Below, piece after piece: positions 34,869 through 43,856 of a stretch of DNA of 52,955 bases (position 1 is its first letter; the number at the start of each line of letters is the position of its first letter). The notes below the pieces were generated by a model. That model was not told the origin of the DNA. It was given only the letters and a program-made list of their open reading frames with translations, and made no database searches. A program made the position numbers and the translations under genes. Where the stretch lies: positions 1 through 52,955 of the forward strand of contig NSJM01000010.1 of the NCBI GenBank assembly GCA_002634395.1, written 5' to 3'. Origin of the DNA: Candidatus Methylomirabilis sp. (GTDB lineage Bacteria > Methylomirabilota > Methylomirabilia > Methylomirabilales > Methylomirabilaceae).

Positions 34869-36122
34869 TTACCTCCAACGTGCCACCAGGTATGGCTTCA
34901 TCGCCTCAAACCGTTCAGCCATCGTTTCGATGACCCCTTCGACCTGCTGATGGCCGCTCTCTTGCGTCTCCAGCACGAAAGAGGCGGTCCTGCCGAGGTA
35001 GAGCGGGGTCAGAGCCTTGAGCAGATGCTCCAGGTGCAGAACCCGATGGTGGTAGGCCAGCGCGAAATCGTACACGACAGCGACCCAGACATCCATCGGA
35101 AACCGGAACTCCTCCGTCTCCAATGGAGCGATGACCAGCAGTTCGGTCAAGGTCTCAGGGGCCAGAATGATCTCCCAGATAGGTAATAGATCGCGAATGC
35201 CCTGCTCAAAGGCGTTCACCATCCGTTCCACGTTCACCGAGACATGCTCCACCTCCACCTCGTGTAACGGTCCAAAGATGGGGACAGGATTCGATCCTTG
35301 CGTGGTGTGCCACACGCTCTGGTACTCCTCCATGAGGCTGAAGAGAGAGCCCACCACCTGCACCAGCATCCCGGCGAGATGCTGCCCCGGATCCTTGTGC
35401 TCGTGAATCTTGGCCCCGAGGAACGCCTGGCAGATCCGGTATCGCTCGGCGGCCGCGGTGACCGTCATCCAGATATCGATCCCGAAACGGGCCACATCGG
35501 TCTCCCATACCTGCTTGGTGAGATACAGGGCGGCCAGCTTCCCTGAAAAGCCGAAGTCGCCACCGATAGGCTGTCGAATCTGTTGGCCATACAGGGTCCT
35601 GGTCAAGGGGTAGACGATACTATTCGTAATGGTCCCGTCGTACTTGTGCCGACGGTACAGCGGCGCCACATAATCGAATCCCCCCTCATAAATGGGTCGG
35701 ATCAGCCGATCCACCCACTCGGGCGAAATAGAGCGAAGGTCCGAGTCGACGACCGCACAGGCTTGCACCTCAAGCGCTTCGGCAATCTTGAAGATCGTTC
35801 GAAAGGCGCTCCCCTTGCCGGGAATCCCATGATAGGGCGTGATGATCTTGTGGATGGGAGGCACGGGATGTTGAACCAGCAGGAGGGAGGGGTCTTCCAG
35901 AGCGGCCTCAACAACCTGTGAGGTCCCATCCTGAGAGCCTCCATCGGAGTTGACGATGACGGACCGGGCGCGCGGAAAGTACATGGCGAGTCCGGAGGCA
36001 ACGGTCTTGACCACGTCCCCGATCGTACCGGCATTGTTGTAGCTCGGGATTCCGATCAGGATGTCGGCCTTCCTGATCTCGTGCAGCCTTTCCAGCACCG
36101 GTTCATAGAGGAACTGTTCCAC
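34869..36122 (-). CDS. Retaining GT-A glycosyltransferase, mannosylglycerate-synthase/GpgS-like
   Basis: About 418 residues. The N-terminal Rossmann-like half has DILIGIPSYNNAGTIGDVVK, GKGSAFRTIF and the metal-binding DSD in ACAVVDSDLRSISPEW; QPIGGDFGFSG, RFGIDIWMTV and a histidine in KIHEHKDPG follow, an order reminiscent of mannosylglycerate synthase (GT78) and GpgS (GT81). The start is a GTG at 36122; the longer frame to 36422 lies inside the preceding phosphatase gene. The donor could be GDP-mannose or UDP-glucose and the acceptor a glycerate or glucosylglycerate. It is the second such enzyme in the cluster (the first is at 38459). Confidence 0.8.
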   Translation of the reverse strand: MEQFLYEPVLERLHEIRKADILIGIPSYNNAGTIGDVVKTVASGLAMYFPRARSVIVNSDGGSQDGTSQVVEAALEDPSLLLVQHPVPPIHKIITPYHGIPGKGSAFRTIFKIAEALEVQACAVVDSDLRSISPEWVDRLIRPIYEGGFDYVAPLYRRHKYDGTITNSIVYPLTRTLYGQQIRQPIGGDFGFSGKLAALYLTKQVWETDVARFGIDIWMTVTAAAERYRICQAFLGAKIHEHKDPGQHLAGMLVQVVGSLFSLMEEYQSVWHTTQGSNPVPIFGPLHEVEVEHVSVNVERMVNAFEQGIRDLLPIWEIILAPETLTELLVIAPLETEEFRFPMDVWVAVVYDFALAYHHRVLHLEHLLKALTPLYLGRTASFVLETQESGHQQVEGVIETMAERFEAMKPYLVARWR

Positions 36123-36127
36123 CTTCT

Positions 36128-37054
36128 TCAGTCCTCGCGGACGAGCAGCTCCAGGACGGCCGTTCGCCAGCCGTACGGCCCGATCCCCTGGGCACGGATG
36201 AGATTGGGGATCCTGACCGTCTGGTCGTACTTCCCGTCGATCCTTTGGACGAGGATGGGGATATCTACAGCCTGAAGCATGGGAAGGTCGTTCTGGCTGT
36301 CCCCAATACCTACCGTACGCACCCTTCCAGAGGCCTGCCGAAAAAGCTCGGTCAACGTTGAGACCGCTCTCCCCTTGTCGTTGCACCCGGTGAGGTGGTC
36401 GAACCTCCCTCCCCGCATACACAGGAAGCCCCGCTCCCTCAAAAGCGCTTTCATCCGTTCCGCTTCTTCTTCCGACTCATCGACAAAGAAGGGTTCGTCG
36501 TACTCCCGCTCCTTGGCCAGGCATGCCTTCTTCAAAGGAAGTCCGGTGAGCCGAGCTACTTCTTCCGCGCTCAGATCCGAAAAGCCCACGGCCTTGACGC
36601 CGCTATCCTTCCTTGCCATTTTCAAAGCTGCGACCAGTTGGGAGTAAGGACTACCAGTCTCAATAACGTAGTACCCGGCGATCTTTCTCTGGTAAGGATA
36701 GGCAAAGGCGAAATACCCTTTAGGAATAAAGGCAGCACCGCCGTTCTCCACAACAAACGGGTGGCGGTTGTTGAGGGCACGGCGATAGCACTCCACTTCC
36801 GCCCTCGTCTTACTCGTACAAAGAACGAGAGGGATCCCTCTCCGCTCGATCTCTTGCAGAGCCGGATAAGCCGCCTCAAACGAATAGGTCGCGTAGTCCA
36901 AAAGGGACCCGTCCAAGTCGGTAAAGATGATGAGGTCAATGCCCTTCATCACAACCATCTGGAGTGCGTTGATTGCCAAATGGACGTCTGGTGGAAGCTC
37001 CACAACACGTATCTCGTGATCCGACCCTGTCGCCCCGCAGACTTCTGCCAGCAC
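36128..37054 (-). CDS. HAD phosphatase, mannosyl-3-phosphoglycerate phosphatase-like
   Basis: A HAD-superfamily (Cof/MpgP type) phosphatase. From about residue 39 it reads LIIFTDLDGSLLDYATYSFE (motif I, DLDGS), then LVLCTSKTRAEVECY (motif II), PFVVENGGAAF, and TVGIGDSQNDLPML (motif IV). These match enzymes that remove phosphate from mannosyl- or glucosyl-3-phosphoglycerate, so it would follow GpgS. The start is uncertain: AAGGAG lies just before ATG 37057/GTG 37054, which would add about 35 residues (HEIRVVELPPDVHLAINALQ) before the domain; an internal ATG at 36949 sits at the domain edge but lacks a ribosome-binding site. Confidence 0.85.
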   Translation of the reverse strand: MLAEVCGATGSDHEIRVVELPPDVHLAINALQMVVMKGIDLIIFTDLDGSLLDYATYSFEAAYPALQEIERRGIPLVLCTSKTRAEVECYRRALNNRHPFVVENGGAAFIPKGYFAFAYPYQRKIAGYYVIETGSPYSQLVAALKMARKDSGVKAVGFSDLSAEEVARLTGLPLKKACLAKEREYDEPFFVDESEEEAERMKALLRERGFLCMRGGRFDHLTGCNDKGRAVSTLTELFRQASGRVRTVGIGDSQNDLPMLQAVDIPILVQRIDGKYDQTVRIPNLIRAQGIGPYGWRTAVLELLVRED

Positions 37055-37115
37055 CATTGCTCCTTCAGGATTGTCCCTGACGCGGCAACCTCGACCATCA
37101 TCCGCTCTCTCCTTC

Positions 37116-38351
37116 TCACCCGAAGGTGAGCAGCGAAGATACGCCGGGATGGGTCTCGAGATACTGCCTCCTGAGTGTGCGGGCCTTGCCGGACTCCTGC
37201 CATGTCCGAGCTGTCTTTCTGATCTGCTCCTCGAGAAGGGCGGCCCGACAAACCAGTTCAGGGGAGAGCTGAGACTTCATAGCGTCAACAACCTGCTTCA
37301 GCAGCGCTGCCCCCCGTTCGACCATCCCCGTATCCCACCACGGGCGGCAGGAAGCCCACCAGTACTGGCAGCTATGAAGCCCCTCATCCAGACATTGCCG
37401 AGCCGCCTCATAGCCAGGTGCGGATCGATCGGCTGAAGCCAGAGCCTTAATGGCCAGGCGGGTGAGGGCCCACTGGGTATCGTGCAGCCCATGGCTTGGG
37501 TAGGCCCACTGGGGGTAAGGGATGGCGGCTGCCAGCTCATCCTCCCACGTGCTCCAGGAGCAGGGAAGGGGATCCACTTCCTCTTTCTCTTGAAACAGGG
37601 CGAACAGATCGGTAAGTCGGCAAAGATCCAATGCTCCGGAGGCAAAGATGTCGATCAGGAGCTGCTCCTGACCTCTTCGATGATGACCGTAGATCTCCCC
37701 GTCCGTGCCGGTCAGGAGGTACCGCTTTTGCCCGATAGCAGCGCCGAGACGTCGAAGCAGAGTCTCCCCGGTAGGAAGGCTCCCGTAGGTGATCCCGGCC
37801 GAGGTAAACCGCTCCCTGAAGAAGACGTAAAAATCCTGCAACCCTCGAATTCGATAGAGCCGATCATAGCGGACGGTCCCCAGCTTGCCGCAATAGCTGA
37901 TCTCATCCACAATGATCCATCGGTAGCCAAGGCGGCAGACCATCTCTGCTACCGCTCGACTATAGCACATCTCCGGCGAGAAGAAGCCTTGTGGCCGATA
38001 GACGGTCCCCAGGTAGTGACGATTGACCTCGGTGTTTAGTTCGATCTGTCGAATGGCCTCCTCTTCCGGAATCAGGGGAAGGATGGGGTGGTACTTGGCG
38101 CTCGCCGTGAATTCAATCTGACCGCGAGCGGCCAGCTCTCTGAGTCCGTCAATGACATCCCGATAGCCGTCACGGACCAGTTGCTCGGTCAGGCAGCCAT
38201 TGATGTTCAAGGTGATCCGGGCATGAGGATACCTGAGGAGAATAGCGACCAAAGGCCGATAACACTCATTGGTCACCCTTCCTAAGATCTCCGGGGTCTG
38301 AGTTGGTGGCTGGTAGATGTGCAGGAAATTTGTCCAATACATCCGACTCAT
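37116..38351 (-). CDS. GH57 family glycoside hydrolase/transferase
   Basis: A 411-residue protein with the GH57 conserved regions in order: FLHIYQPP, IEFTASAKYHPILPLIP, PQGFFSPEMCYSRAV (with the nucleophile glutamate) and LTGTDGEIYGHH (with the acid/base aspartate). It would act on alpha-linked glucans or alpha-glucosides and is probably cytoplasmic (no signal peptide). GGAGG stands nine bases before the ATG. Placed between GpgS and the phosphatase, it may trim, extend or break down the glucosylglycerate product or a storage glucan; the sequence alone does not say which. Confidence 0.87.
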   Translation of the reverse strand: MSRMYWTNFLHIYQPPTQTPEILGRVTNECYRPLVAILLRYPHARITLNINGCLTEQLVRDGYRDVIDGLRELAARGQIEFTASAKYHPILPLIPEEEAIRQIELNTEVNRHYLGTVYRPQGFFSPEMCYSRAVAEMVCRLGYRWIIVDEISYCGKLGTVRYDRLYRIRGLQDFYVFFRERFTSAGITYGSLPTGETLLRRLGAAIGQKRYLLTGTDGEIYGHHRRGQEQLLIDIFASGALDLCRLTDLFALFQEKEEVDPLPCSWSTWEDELAAAIPYPQWAYPSHGLHDTQWALTRLAIKALASADRSAPGYEAARQCLDEGLHSCQYWWASCRPWWDTGMVERGAALLKQVVDAMKSQLSPELVCRAALLEEQIRKTARTWQESGKARTLRRQYLETHPGVSSLLTFG

Positions 38352-38458
38352 CCGCCCCTCCAGTACACGACCCGTTTCCCTCTACGGTCAGATCGCTTGA
38401 GCCTTAGAAGACGAGACCGTGGTGTTGTCCCGGTTGCGCAGCCATACGGAGGAATGCC

Positions 38459-39670
38459 TCACAACTTATTATCCTGATCGACGGCTTCGCGAAGCCGGGT
38501 CAAGAAGTCGGGAATCGCGGCCAGAACGCGGTTCCAGTTCGGGATCAAAGGGACACCGAGTGGGTCTGCCAGGAAGGCCTCAATCGCCAACTGGATCGCC
38601 TTCGCGAAGGCTTCTACGGCCTGCCCCTCTTGATGTTGGTCATACGCAAGCCGGTTGATATACGCGTCATTCTGGTATCGGCTCAGCATATCGCGGGCTG
38701 TTCTGATATAAGTGATCGGCAAGGTCTTTAAGAGCCCATCGGAAAGGACGGTCCCCTCTTCAGCCAATGTCCTCAGGATGCTCTTTGTGATGTCGATCGC
38801 CATCCGCGCCAGACCCTTGGTCTGATCGGTCGCGGAGAGATCCTGATGCTTGTGTTCATAGGTGTCGGCAAGGTCGACCTGACAGACCCTACCCACAGCA
38901 CAGTTCCGGTAGACCTGGGCCAGCACCCCGACCTCCAGTCCCCAATCCGACGGAATCCTGTTTACCCGGGCCAGATCGGCGATCATGGCAAATTCGCCGG
39001 CTAATGGGTATCTGAAGCTGTCCAGGTAGGTCAAGAACGGTTGCTGGTCCAAAATCCGCTGGAGAGCACGGATGAGGGGTACCACCAGGAGCCTGACGAC
39101 TCTCCCGTGCAGACGATCCGTTACCCGGCTGTAGTAGCCTTTCGCAAACTCGAACGCCAATCGCGGATTCGCCACCGGATAACAGAGTCGGGCAAGCAGC
39201 TCTCGATGGTAGGTCAGGATATCGCAGTCGTGCAAGGCGATGACGTCGCTCTGGCCACGGGCCAGGACGTAGCCGAATGTCATCCACGCCGACCTCCCCT
39301 TGCCGTCAGGACCTGCCGAGATACCGCGTTCCTCCAGCAGATGGTAGAGGGCCTGAATCCTGGGTCCGTCGTTCCAGAGCAGGAGCGGCGCCTGCGGAAG
39401 AGGCGCGAAGAACGCCTTGGCCCTCAAGAACTCCTCTTCGCCGGCCCGTCCCAAACCAACGATGATCTCTCGCAGATAGCGGACTTGAGCCAGTTCATCG
39501 ACGATCCTGGGCAGCGCCTCCCCCTCCAGTTCAGAGTAGAGGCATGGCAGCACCAGGGCGATAGGCCGATACAGCAGCGTTTCTTCCAGCTCCTTCTCAA
39601 GCTGCTCCAGGTTTGGCTTTCCAAGCCGATGGAGTGTCGTGATCACGCCTGCCTGATGGAAATCACCCAT
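38459..39670 (-). CDS. gpgS: Glucosyl-3-phosphoglycerate synthase
   Basis: A 403-residue retaining glucosyltransferase (GT81-like) that joins glucose from an NDP-glucose to 3-phosphoglycerate, the first step to glucosylglycerate. The N-terminal RPIALVLPCLYSELEGEALP, GKGRSAWMTFGYVL and metal-binding DCD in VIALHDCDILTYHREL mark the nucleotide-sugar domain; YPLAGEFAMIADLARVNRIP and WGLEVGVLAQVYRN form the acceptor side; a His-rich TYEHKHQDLS segment follows. GGAGG precedes the ATG by about seven bases. Its neighbours include a matching phosphatase and glycerate kinase, which supports a complete glucosylglycerate cycle. Confidence 0.87.
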   Translation of the reverse strand: MGDFHQAGVITTLHRLGKPNLEQLEKELEETLLYRPIALVLPCLYSELEGEALPRIVDELAQVRYLREIIVGLGRAGEEEFLRAKAFFAPLPQAPLLLWNDGPRIQALYHLLEERGISAGPDGKGRSAWMTFGYVLARGQSDVIALHDCDILTYHRELLARLCYPVANPRLAFEFAKGYYSRVTDRLHGRVVRLLVVPLIRALQRILDQQPFLTYLDSFRYPLAGEFAMIADLARVNRIPSDWGLEVGVLAQVYRNCAVGRVCQVDLADTYEHKHQDLSATDQTKGLARMAIDITKSILRTLAEEGTVLSDGLLKTLPITYIRTARDMLSRYQNDAYINRLAYDQHQEGQAVEAFAKAIQLAIEAFLADPLGVPLIPNWNRVLAAIPDFLTRLREAVDQDNKL

Positions 39671-39695
39671 TCGATGCCCTCCGCTTGAACAATCG

Positions 39696-40091
39696 TTACG
39701 CTTCGCCGGACTTCTGCTCGATGGCCTTCTTGACCATCTGGACGAGAACGGACATTCCGAACGGCTTCGCGAGGTAGGCTGTCGCCCCCTTCCCCATGGC
39801 TTCGACGCACGTCTCCCGGTCGCCGAAGGCCGTGATGAGGATGACCTGCGCTTCGGGTTGGAGCCGTTTAATCTCTGGAAGGATCTCCAGTCCGCTCATG
39901 TCGGTCATGATCTTGTCAAGGACGATCACGTCGTATGGGGTGCCTCGAATCTCGGCAAGGGCCTCCGATCCATTCGCAGCCTGAGTGATGCGGAACCCTT
40001 CCCTGGTAAGGACGTCCTCAAGAAGCCGGCGCATCTCCTGATCGTCATCCACCACCAGGACCTTCGGCTCGTACAATTCGTATAGGTTCAT
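39696..40091 (-). CDS. Single-domain response regulator (receiver only)
   Basis: About 131 residues: a complete CheY-like receiver with KVLVVDDDQEMRRLLEDVL, the phospho-acceptor aspartate in YDVIVLDKIMTDMSG, a threonine-type switch in VILITAFGD and the lysine in AYLAKPFGMS. There is no output domain. AGGAGG lies eight bases before the ATG at 40091, so the longer frame to 40190 is not used. It may receive phosphate from the orphan kinase at 43857-45314 or act by protein contact; it lies 25 bases upstream of gpgS and could control its activity. Confidence 0.92.
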   Translation of the reverse strand: MNLYELYEPKVLVVDDDQEMRRLLEDVLTREGFRITQAANGSEALAEIRGTPYDVIVLDKIMTDMSGLEILPEIKRLQPEAQVILITAFGDRETCVEAMGKGATAYLAKPFGMSVLVQMVKKAIEQKSGEA

Positions 40092-40155
40092 TGACCGAAC
40101 CTCCTCCTGCGCGATAGCCGCTCTCTTTCCATGCGTACTCGCACTCGGCTCACTC

Positions 40156-41448
40156 TCACCATGCCACTGCGACCCTGAGATCACGAACATTGATGCCGGT
40201 TGGGCCTGTCACAATTGTATCCCCCAGGCGATCGAAGAATCCATTGGAATCGGATCGCTCACGGACCTTCGCCACCGTCAGGCCGGCCGCCAGAGCCCTG
40301 CTGAGTGTCGTGCCGTCTGCCACAGCGCCCGCTGCACTGGAGTTGCCGTCAATCCCGTCAGTCCCGGCGCTGAGCACGGCTATCCGTTTGCCTGCAATGA
40401 TCTCTGCACATTCCAAGGCGAATGCCTGATTCCGACCCCCTCGTCCACGACCCAACACCGGAGAGACCAGCTCACCGCCGGATATGACCGCAACGGGCCT
40501 TCCATCAAGGTCTTTGACTTCAGCCTCCGCTCGCTCGGTCAGTATTCTGGCCGCCTTACGCGCAGAGGTATCGTCCGACATCTCGACCACGATAGGCTGC
40601 CAACCGGATTGTTCAGCGACACTTACCGCCGCGGTGATGGCGTCATCATTGTCCAGAAGCTTACACCACCGTGCAGTCCGAAAGACTGGATGATCAGATT
40701 TCGGTGTTTCGGACACGACGCCACCCCGGATGAACGCCTTGATGGAGTTCGGGAGTACCGATATCAGCTCATGTCTCCGGATGAGCATATTCATCTCCTG
40801 AACGGTGGAATCATCCGGCATCGACGGTCCCGACGCCACGAAGGAAGGATAACCGCGGGGCACATCGGATATGTACAGCGTCAGTTGCTGCGCCGGCGCT
40901 GCAGCGACAGCGAGTCTTCCGCCCTTTACTTGGGAAAGGTGCTTCCTGATCGTATTGGTCTCGACGATGGTCAACTCGCCTGAAATCAGTACACGGTTCA
41001 GCTCCACAAGGTCATCCAGAGTAATACTATCACTTATCGGCAACTCGAAGCAGGCCGAGCCGCCGCCGGAAATCAAGAAGATCACCGAGTCATTACTGGT
41101 CAGTCCATTCATCATGGATAAGGCAGTCCTGGCTGCCTCCATACTCTCCTTATTTGGTATTGGGTGCCCGCCTTCGAAAGTCTGAAATCGACGATGACTC
41201 CAGCCCCTCAGCACGGGACCGGCCATAATGCCAGCAAAGGGGGCAATATCTGACCTCCTGATAAATGCCTCCGCCATGCCGACTGCGCTCTTCCCTATCG
41301 CAACGACGTAGACCTTGCCTCGGGTTTGGCGCTCAGGACCGATCATGTCCTCTAACGAACAACGATCGAATGCGCGACCGATATCGCAGAAGTCCAGGAC
41401 ATATCTAAATTGGTCAAGAAGCTTGTACTTAGCCGTTGGAAAATCCAT
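40156..41448 (-). CDS. Glycerate 2-kinase (GckA/TtuD, MOFRL type)
   Basis: A 430-residue kinase converting glycerate to 2-phosphoglycerate. The N-terminal DUF4147 part has VVAIGKSAVGMAEAFI, GGHPIPNKESMEAA and the glycine-rich FLISGGGSACFELP; the C-terminal MOFRL part has VAVISGGELVSPVLGRGRGG and RIAVLSAGTDGIDGNSSAAG. All the usual blocks are present and the length is normal. In this neighbourhood its likely job is to return glycerate released from glucosylglycerate to glycolysis, although it could equally serve photorespiratory- or serine-cycle-type metabolism. Confidence 0.92.
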   Translation of the reverse strand: MDFPTAKYKLLDQFRYVLDFCDIGRAFDRCSLEDMIGPERQTRGKVYVVAIGKSAVGMAEAFIRRSDIAPFAGIMAGPVLRGWSHRRFQTFEGGHPIPNKESMEAARTALSMMNGLTSNDSVIFLISGGGSACFELPISDSITLDDLVELNRVLISGELTIVETNTIRKHLSQVKGGRLAVAAAPAQQLTLYISDVPRGYPSFVASGPSMPDDSTVQEMNMLIRRHELISVLPNSIKAFIRGGVVSETPKSDHPVFRTARWCKLLDNDDAITAAVSVAEQSGWQPIVVEMSDDTSARKAARILTERAEAEVKDLDGRPVAVISGGELVSPVLGRGRGGRNQAFALECAEIIAGKRIAVLSAGTDGIDGNSSAAGAVADGTTLSRALAAGLTVAKVRERSDSNGFFDRLGDTIVTGPTGINVRDLRVAVAW

Positions 41449-41564
41449 TAAGTGCCTCTCGTCTTATCTTCTATGCAACATCATTGACCCGCCAATCTGG
41501 GCATCGAGTGGCACAAGAGTTCTTCCCTCCGATGGGCCTGCACAGCGAGGAACTCTCCGATCCC

Positions 41565-41626
41565 ATGAGCCTGCCCGCGCGATTCAGTTCGAGATCGCGG
41601 GAGGTATTACAGCCGGATAGGCTCAT
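41565..41626 (-). other. Stable stem-loop upstream of the glycerate kinase gene
   Basis: ATGAGCCT (41565-41572) pairs with AGGCTCAT (41619-41626), enclosing CGCGAT (41578-41583) paired with ATCGCG (41594-41599). It lies in the 197-base gap between mltD and the glycerate kinase, about 120 bases before the kinase start. There is no T tract, so it is not a simple terminator. It could be a leader structure, a processing site or an imperfect palindrome. Confidence 0.35.
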
Positions 41627-41645
41627 AAGACGATGGGAGGTTCGG

Positions 41646-43676
41646 TCAACTCTCACTGAGGCGGATCATCAGCTTCTGGCCCACCTGGAGCGTGGCCTGA
41701 CGCTCAAGATCATTCCAGCGGCGGAGTTCTTCCGGCGTGACATCGTGGGCTCTCGCGATCTCCCACAGGGTGTCGCCGCTTTTTACTCGGTGGTACAGGG
41801 CACGGGTTGTAGAAGTAAGAGCGCCTCGGCGAGCCTCACGGTTGCTCTTAGCAGCCAGAGCCGCCACTTGTAATGTCTGCCCAGGTTTGAGCCTTACTTG
41901 CCGTCCTAGCCCGTTCCACCCTCGCAGTTCCTCAGGCGCCACCGCGTAGGTTTGTGCGATCCCCCAGAGCGTCTCGCCACGCTTGACGATGTGGATGGTG
42001 GAGCGGGAGGATGGGGTTCCCTTCTGGGCCCGTGCTGTGGGGGTCCGGGACCGGGTAGCGCGAACAACGGTTACGGCCCGCTTGCTCGGAGGTTGCGCTA
42101 ATGGCAAGCGGAGCAGTGTGCCTACCATCAGCCGGTCGTCTACCCTTCTACCATTGAGGCGGGCAAGCCGGGCAGCGGTCGTCTCGTGCTGTGATGCAAT
42201 CAATCCCATGGTCTCTCCCCTTCTTACCCGATGCCACCGGCCTGCGGTCCGGACGACCTTACGGGAAGAAGATCGAGGCAACTGATCCAGTTTCGCTAAA
42301 AGGATCGCCTTCGTACCAGGCGGCAGGTTGATCTCATGTGCAGCAGCGGTCGGTGGAGTTACCCCACGTATCACGGCTGGATTGAGATCACGGATGACAT
42401 CGAACGGCACGCCCACAGCCCGCGCGATAGCACGCAACTGAACGGCTCCCGGCACCGTCGCCCGCTCAACCTCCCAGGGTTCCTCTTCGGGTGCAACGAA
42501 GCCGTATCGATTGGGGTCCTTGGTAATAATGGTAATGGCCATAAAGGCCGGGACATAGAGATCGGTTTCCTTCGGAAGCCGTAACGCCCAGAAGTCGGTT
42601 GTACCCTGCTGGTCGATGGCCCGCTGAATCCGATACTCCCCCGTATTATAGGCAGCCAGCGCCAGCGGCCAGGAGTGAAACATCTCGTACAGGTCTTTCA
42701 GGTAGGCGGCGGCCGCGCGGGTCGCCTTTTCCGGATCTCGCCGCTCATCAAGCCAGTAGTTCACCCTCATGCCATACCGATTCCCGGTCCCTTTGATGAA
42801 CTGCCAAATCCCTGACGCCTTGGCCCTGGAGTAGGCGCGAGCGTTGAAAGCGCTTTCGACGTATGCCAGGTTGACGAGATCCTGCGGGAGGCCTTGCTCC
42901 CGAAAGATCTCTCGCATCATCGGCAGGTACCGCCCTGAACGCTCGAAGGCCCGGCTCATGACCCCCCACTTGCGGGTTTGATAGTACTGGATGTAATCCT
43001 TGACTTGCTCGTTAAGCACGATCGGCACGTCAAAGTTGCTCACGTCAAGTTCAGGTATCGACACGATCTCGCTGTCTAGCGGCGGCAAGCCCTGCGCTGC
43101 TTCGGGCACGACGAGGTCTGGGGCGGCTTCCGTATCGGATGCCTCCTCCTCTTCTTGTTCGTTTACTTGACGTTCCAGCTCTTGATCTGGAGGGGTACCG
43201 GAAAGTGCTGCCTTGAGAAGAGCTGTTTCCTCGATGAGCTGGAGGCGAAGGTCGCTAGGGGTCGCCGCCCCCGAAAGACTTGATAAGATACTCATTAAGG
43301 TCTCCAACTCTTCCCGAGCGTGGGCTCGATCGCCAACCGTCAATGCTTGCATCCCCCTGGAAGAATGGACCAACCCATTTCGCAGCGGGTTTTCCTCACC
43401 TTCGCCAAGTCTGCGAAGCGTGCTGTCAGAGGTAGCGCTCTGGAGCTGAGCGCTCTGAACATCAGGAGGCAAGACAGCGGTAGCTGTGAGCGGATTATCA
43501 CAGTAGTTCACCGGCCGTGGGGGTATAATGAGGTCCTTCCCATCTGTCTGTGTGCCACACACACGCAGACTGATAGAATCCTCGAAAGAAAAAACTGGAG
43601 TGGCAGCAAGGAACGCCGCGCACAACAAACTGACAGCCGCTACCTCTAGGAGCCTTCGGAAGCATCGCTGGTCCAT
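41646..43676 (-). CDS. mltD: Membrane-bound lytic transglycosylase with three LysM domains
   Basis: A 676-residue exported murein hydrolase. A signal peptide (AAVSLLCAAFLAATPVFS) is followed by a low-complexity acidic stretch, an SLT domain (about 230-390) with catalytic glutamate in VNLAYVESAFN and AKASGIWQFIKGTG, LALAAYNTGEYRI, then three LysM peptidoglycan-binding units (HRVRRGETMGLIASQH, HIVKRGETLWGIAQ, HRVKSGDTLWEIAR). It cleaves glycan strands with 1,6-anhydro ends. AGGAGG precedes the ATG. Unlike E. coli MltD it has no lipobox cysteine. It probably has its own promoter in the 180-base gap from the kinase gene. Confidence 0.93.
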   Translation of the reverse strand: MDQRCFRRLLEVAAVSLLCAAFLAATPVFSFEDSISLRVCGTQTDGKDLIIPPRPVNYCDNPLTATAVLPPDVQSAQLQSATSDSTLRRLGEGEENPLRNGLVHSSRGMQALTVGDRAHAREELETLMSILSSLSGAATPSDLRLQLIEETALLKAALSGTPPDQELERQVNEQEEEEASDTEAAPDLVVPEAAQGLPPLDSEIVSIPELDVSNFDVPIVLNEQVKDYIQYYQTRKWGVMSRAFERSGRYLPMMREIFREQGLPQDLVNLAYVESAFNARAYSRAKASGIWQFIKGTGNRYGMRVNYWLDERRDPEKATRAAAAYLKDLYEMFHSWPLALAAYNTGEYRIQRAIDQQGTTDFWALRLPKETDLYVPAFMAITIITKDPNRYGFVAPEEEPWEVERATVPGAVQLRAIARAVGVPFDVIRDLNPAVIRGVTPPTAAAHEINLPPGTKAILLAKLDQLPRSSSRKVVRTAGRWHRVRRGETMGLIASQHETTAARLARLNGRRVDDRLMVGTLLRLPLAQPPSKRAVTVVRATRSRTPTARAQKGTPSSRSTIHIVKRGETLWGIAQTYAVAPEELRGWNGLGRQVRLKPGQTLQVAALAAKSNREARRGALTSTTRALYHRVKSGDTLWEIARAHDVTPEELRRWNDLERQATLQVGQKLMIRLSES

Positions 43677-43856
43677 CTTGACCTCCTGTCAGGGTTGCCA
43701 ACCCAGAGCTGGCAAGAATCAAGAAGCCGTGACGATCTGGCCTTTCTTGAAGCGCCCCTACAGTAGCGGGCAATTGTAGCGTCCTATGAGCCTTTCCTGC
43801 GCCTACTCGAGAGACCCTCCTATGATGCGTTAAATCGGAGAACCCGTATGCATTGG

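Noticed and set aside
41509-41524. TGGCAC-N5-TTCT resembling a sigma-54 promoter
   Set aside because: It lacks the GC of the -12 element and faces away from the adjacent genes.
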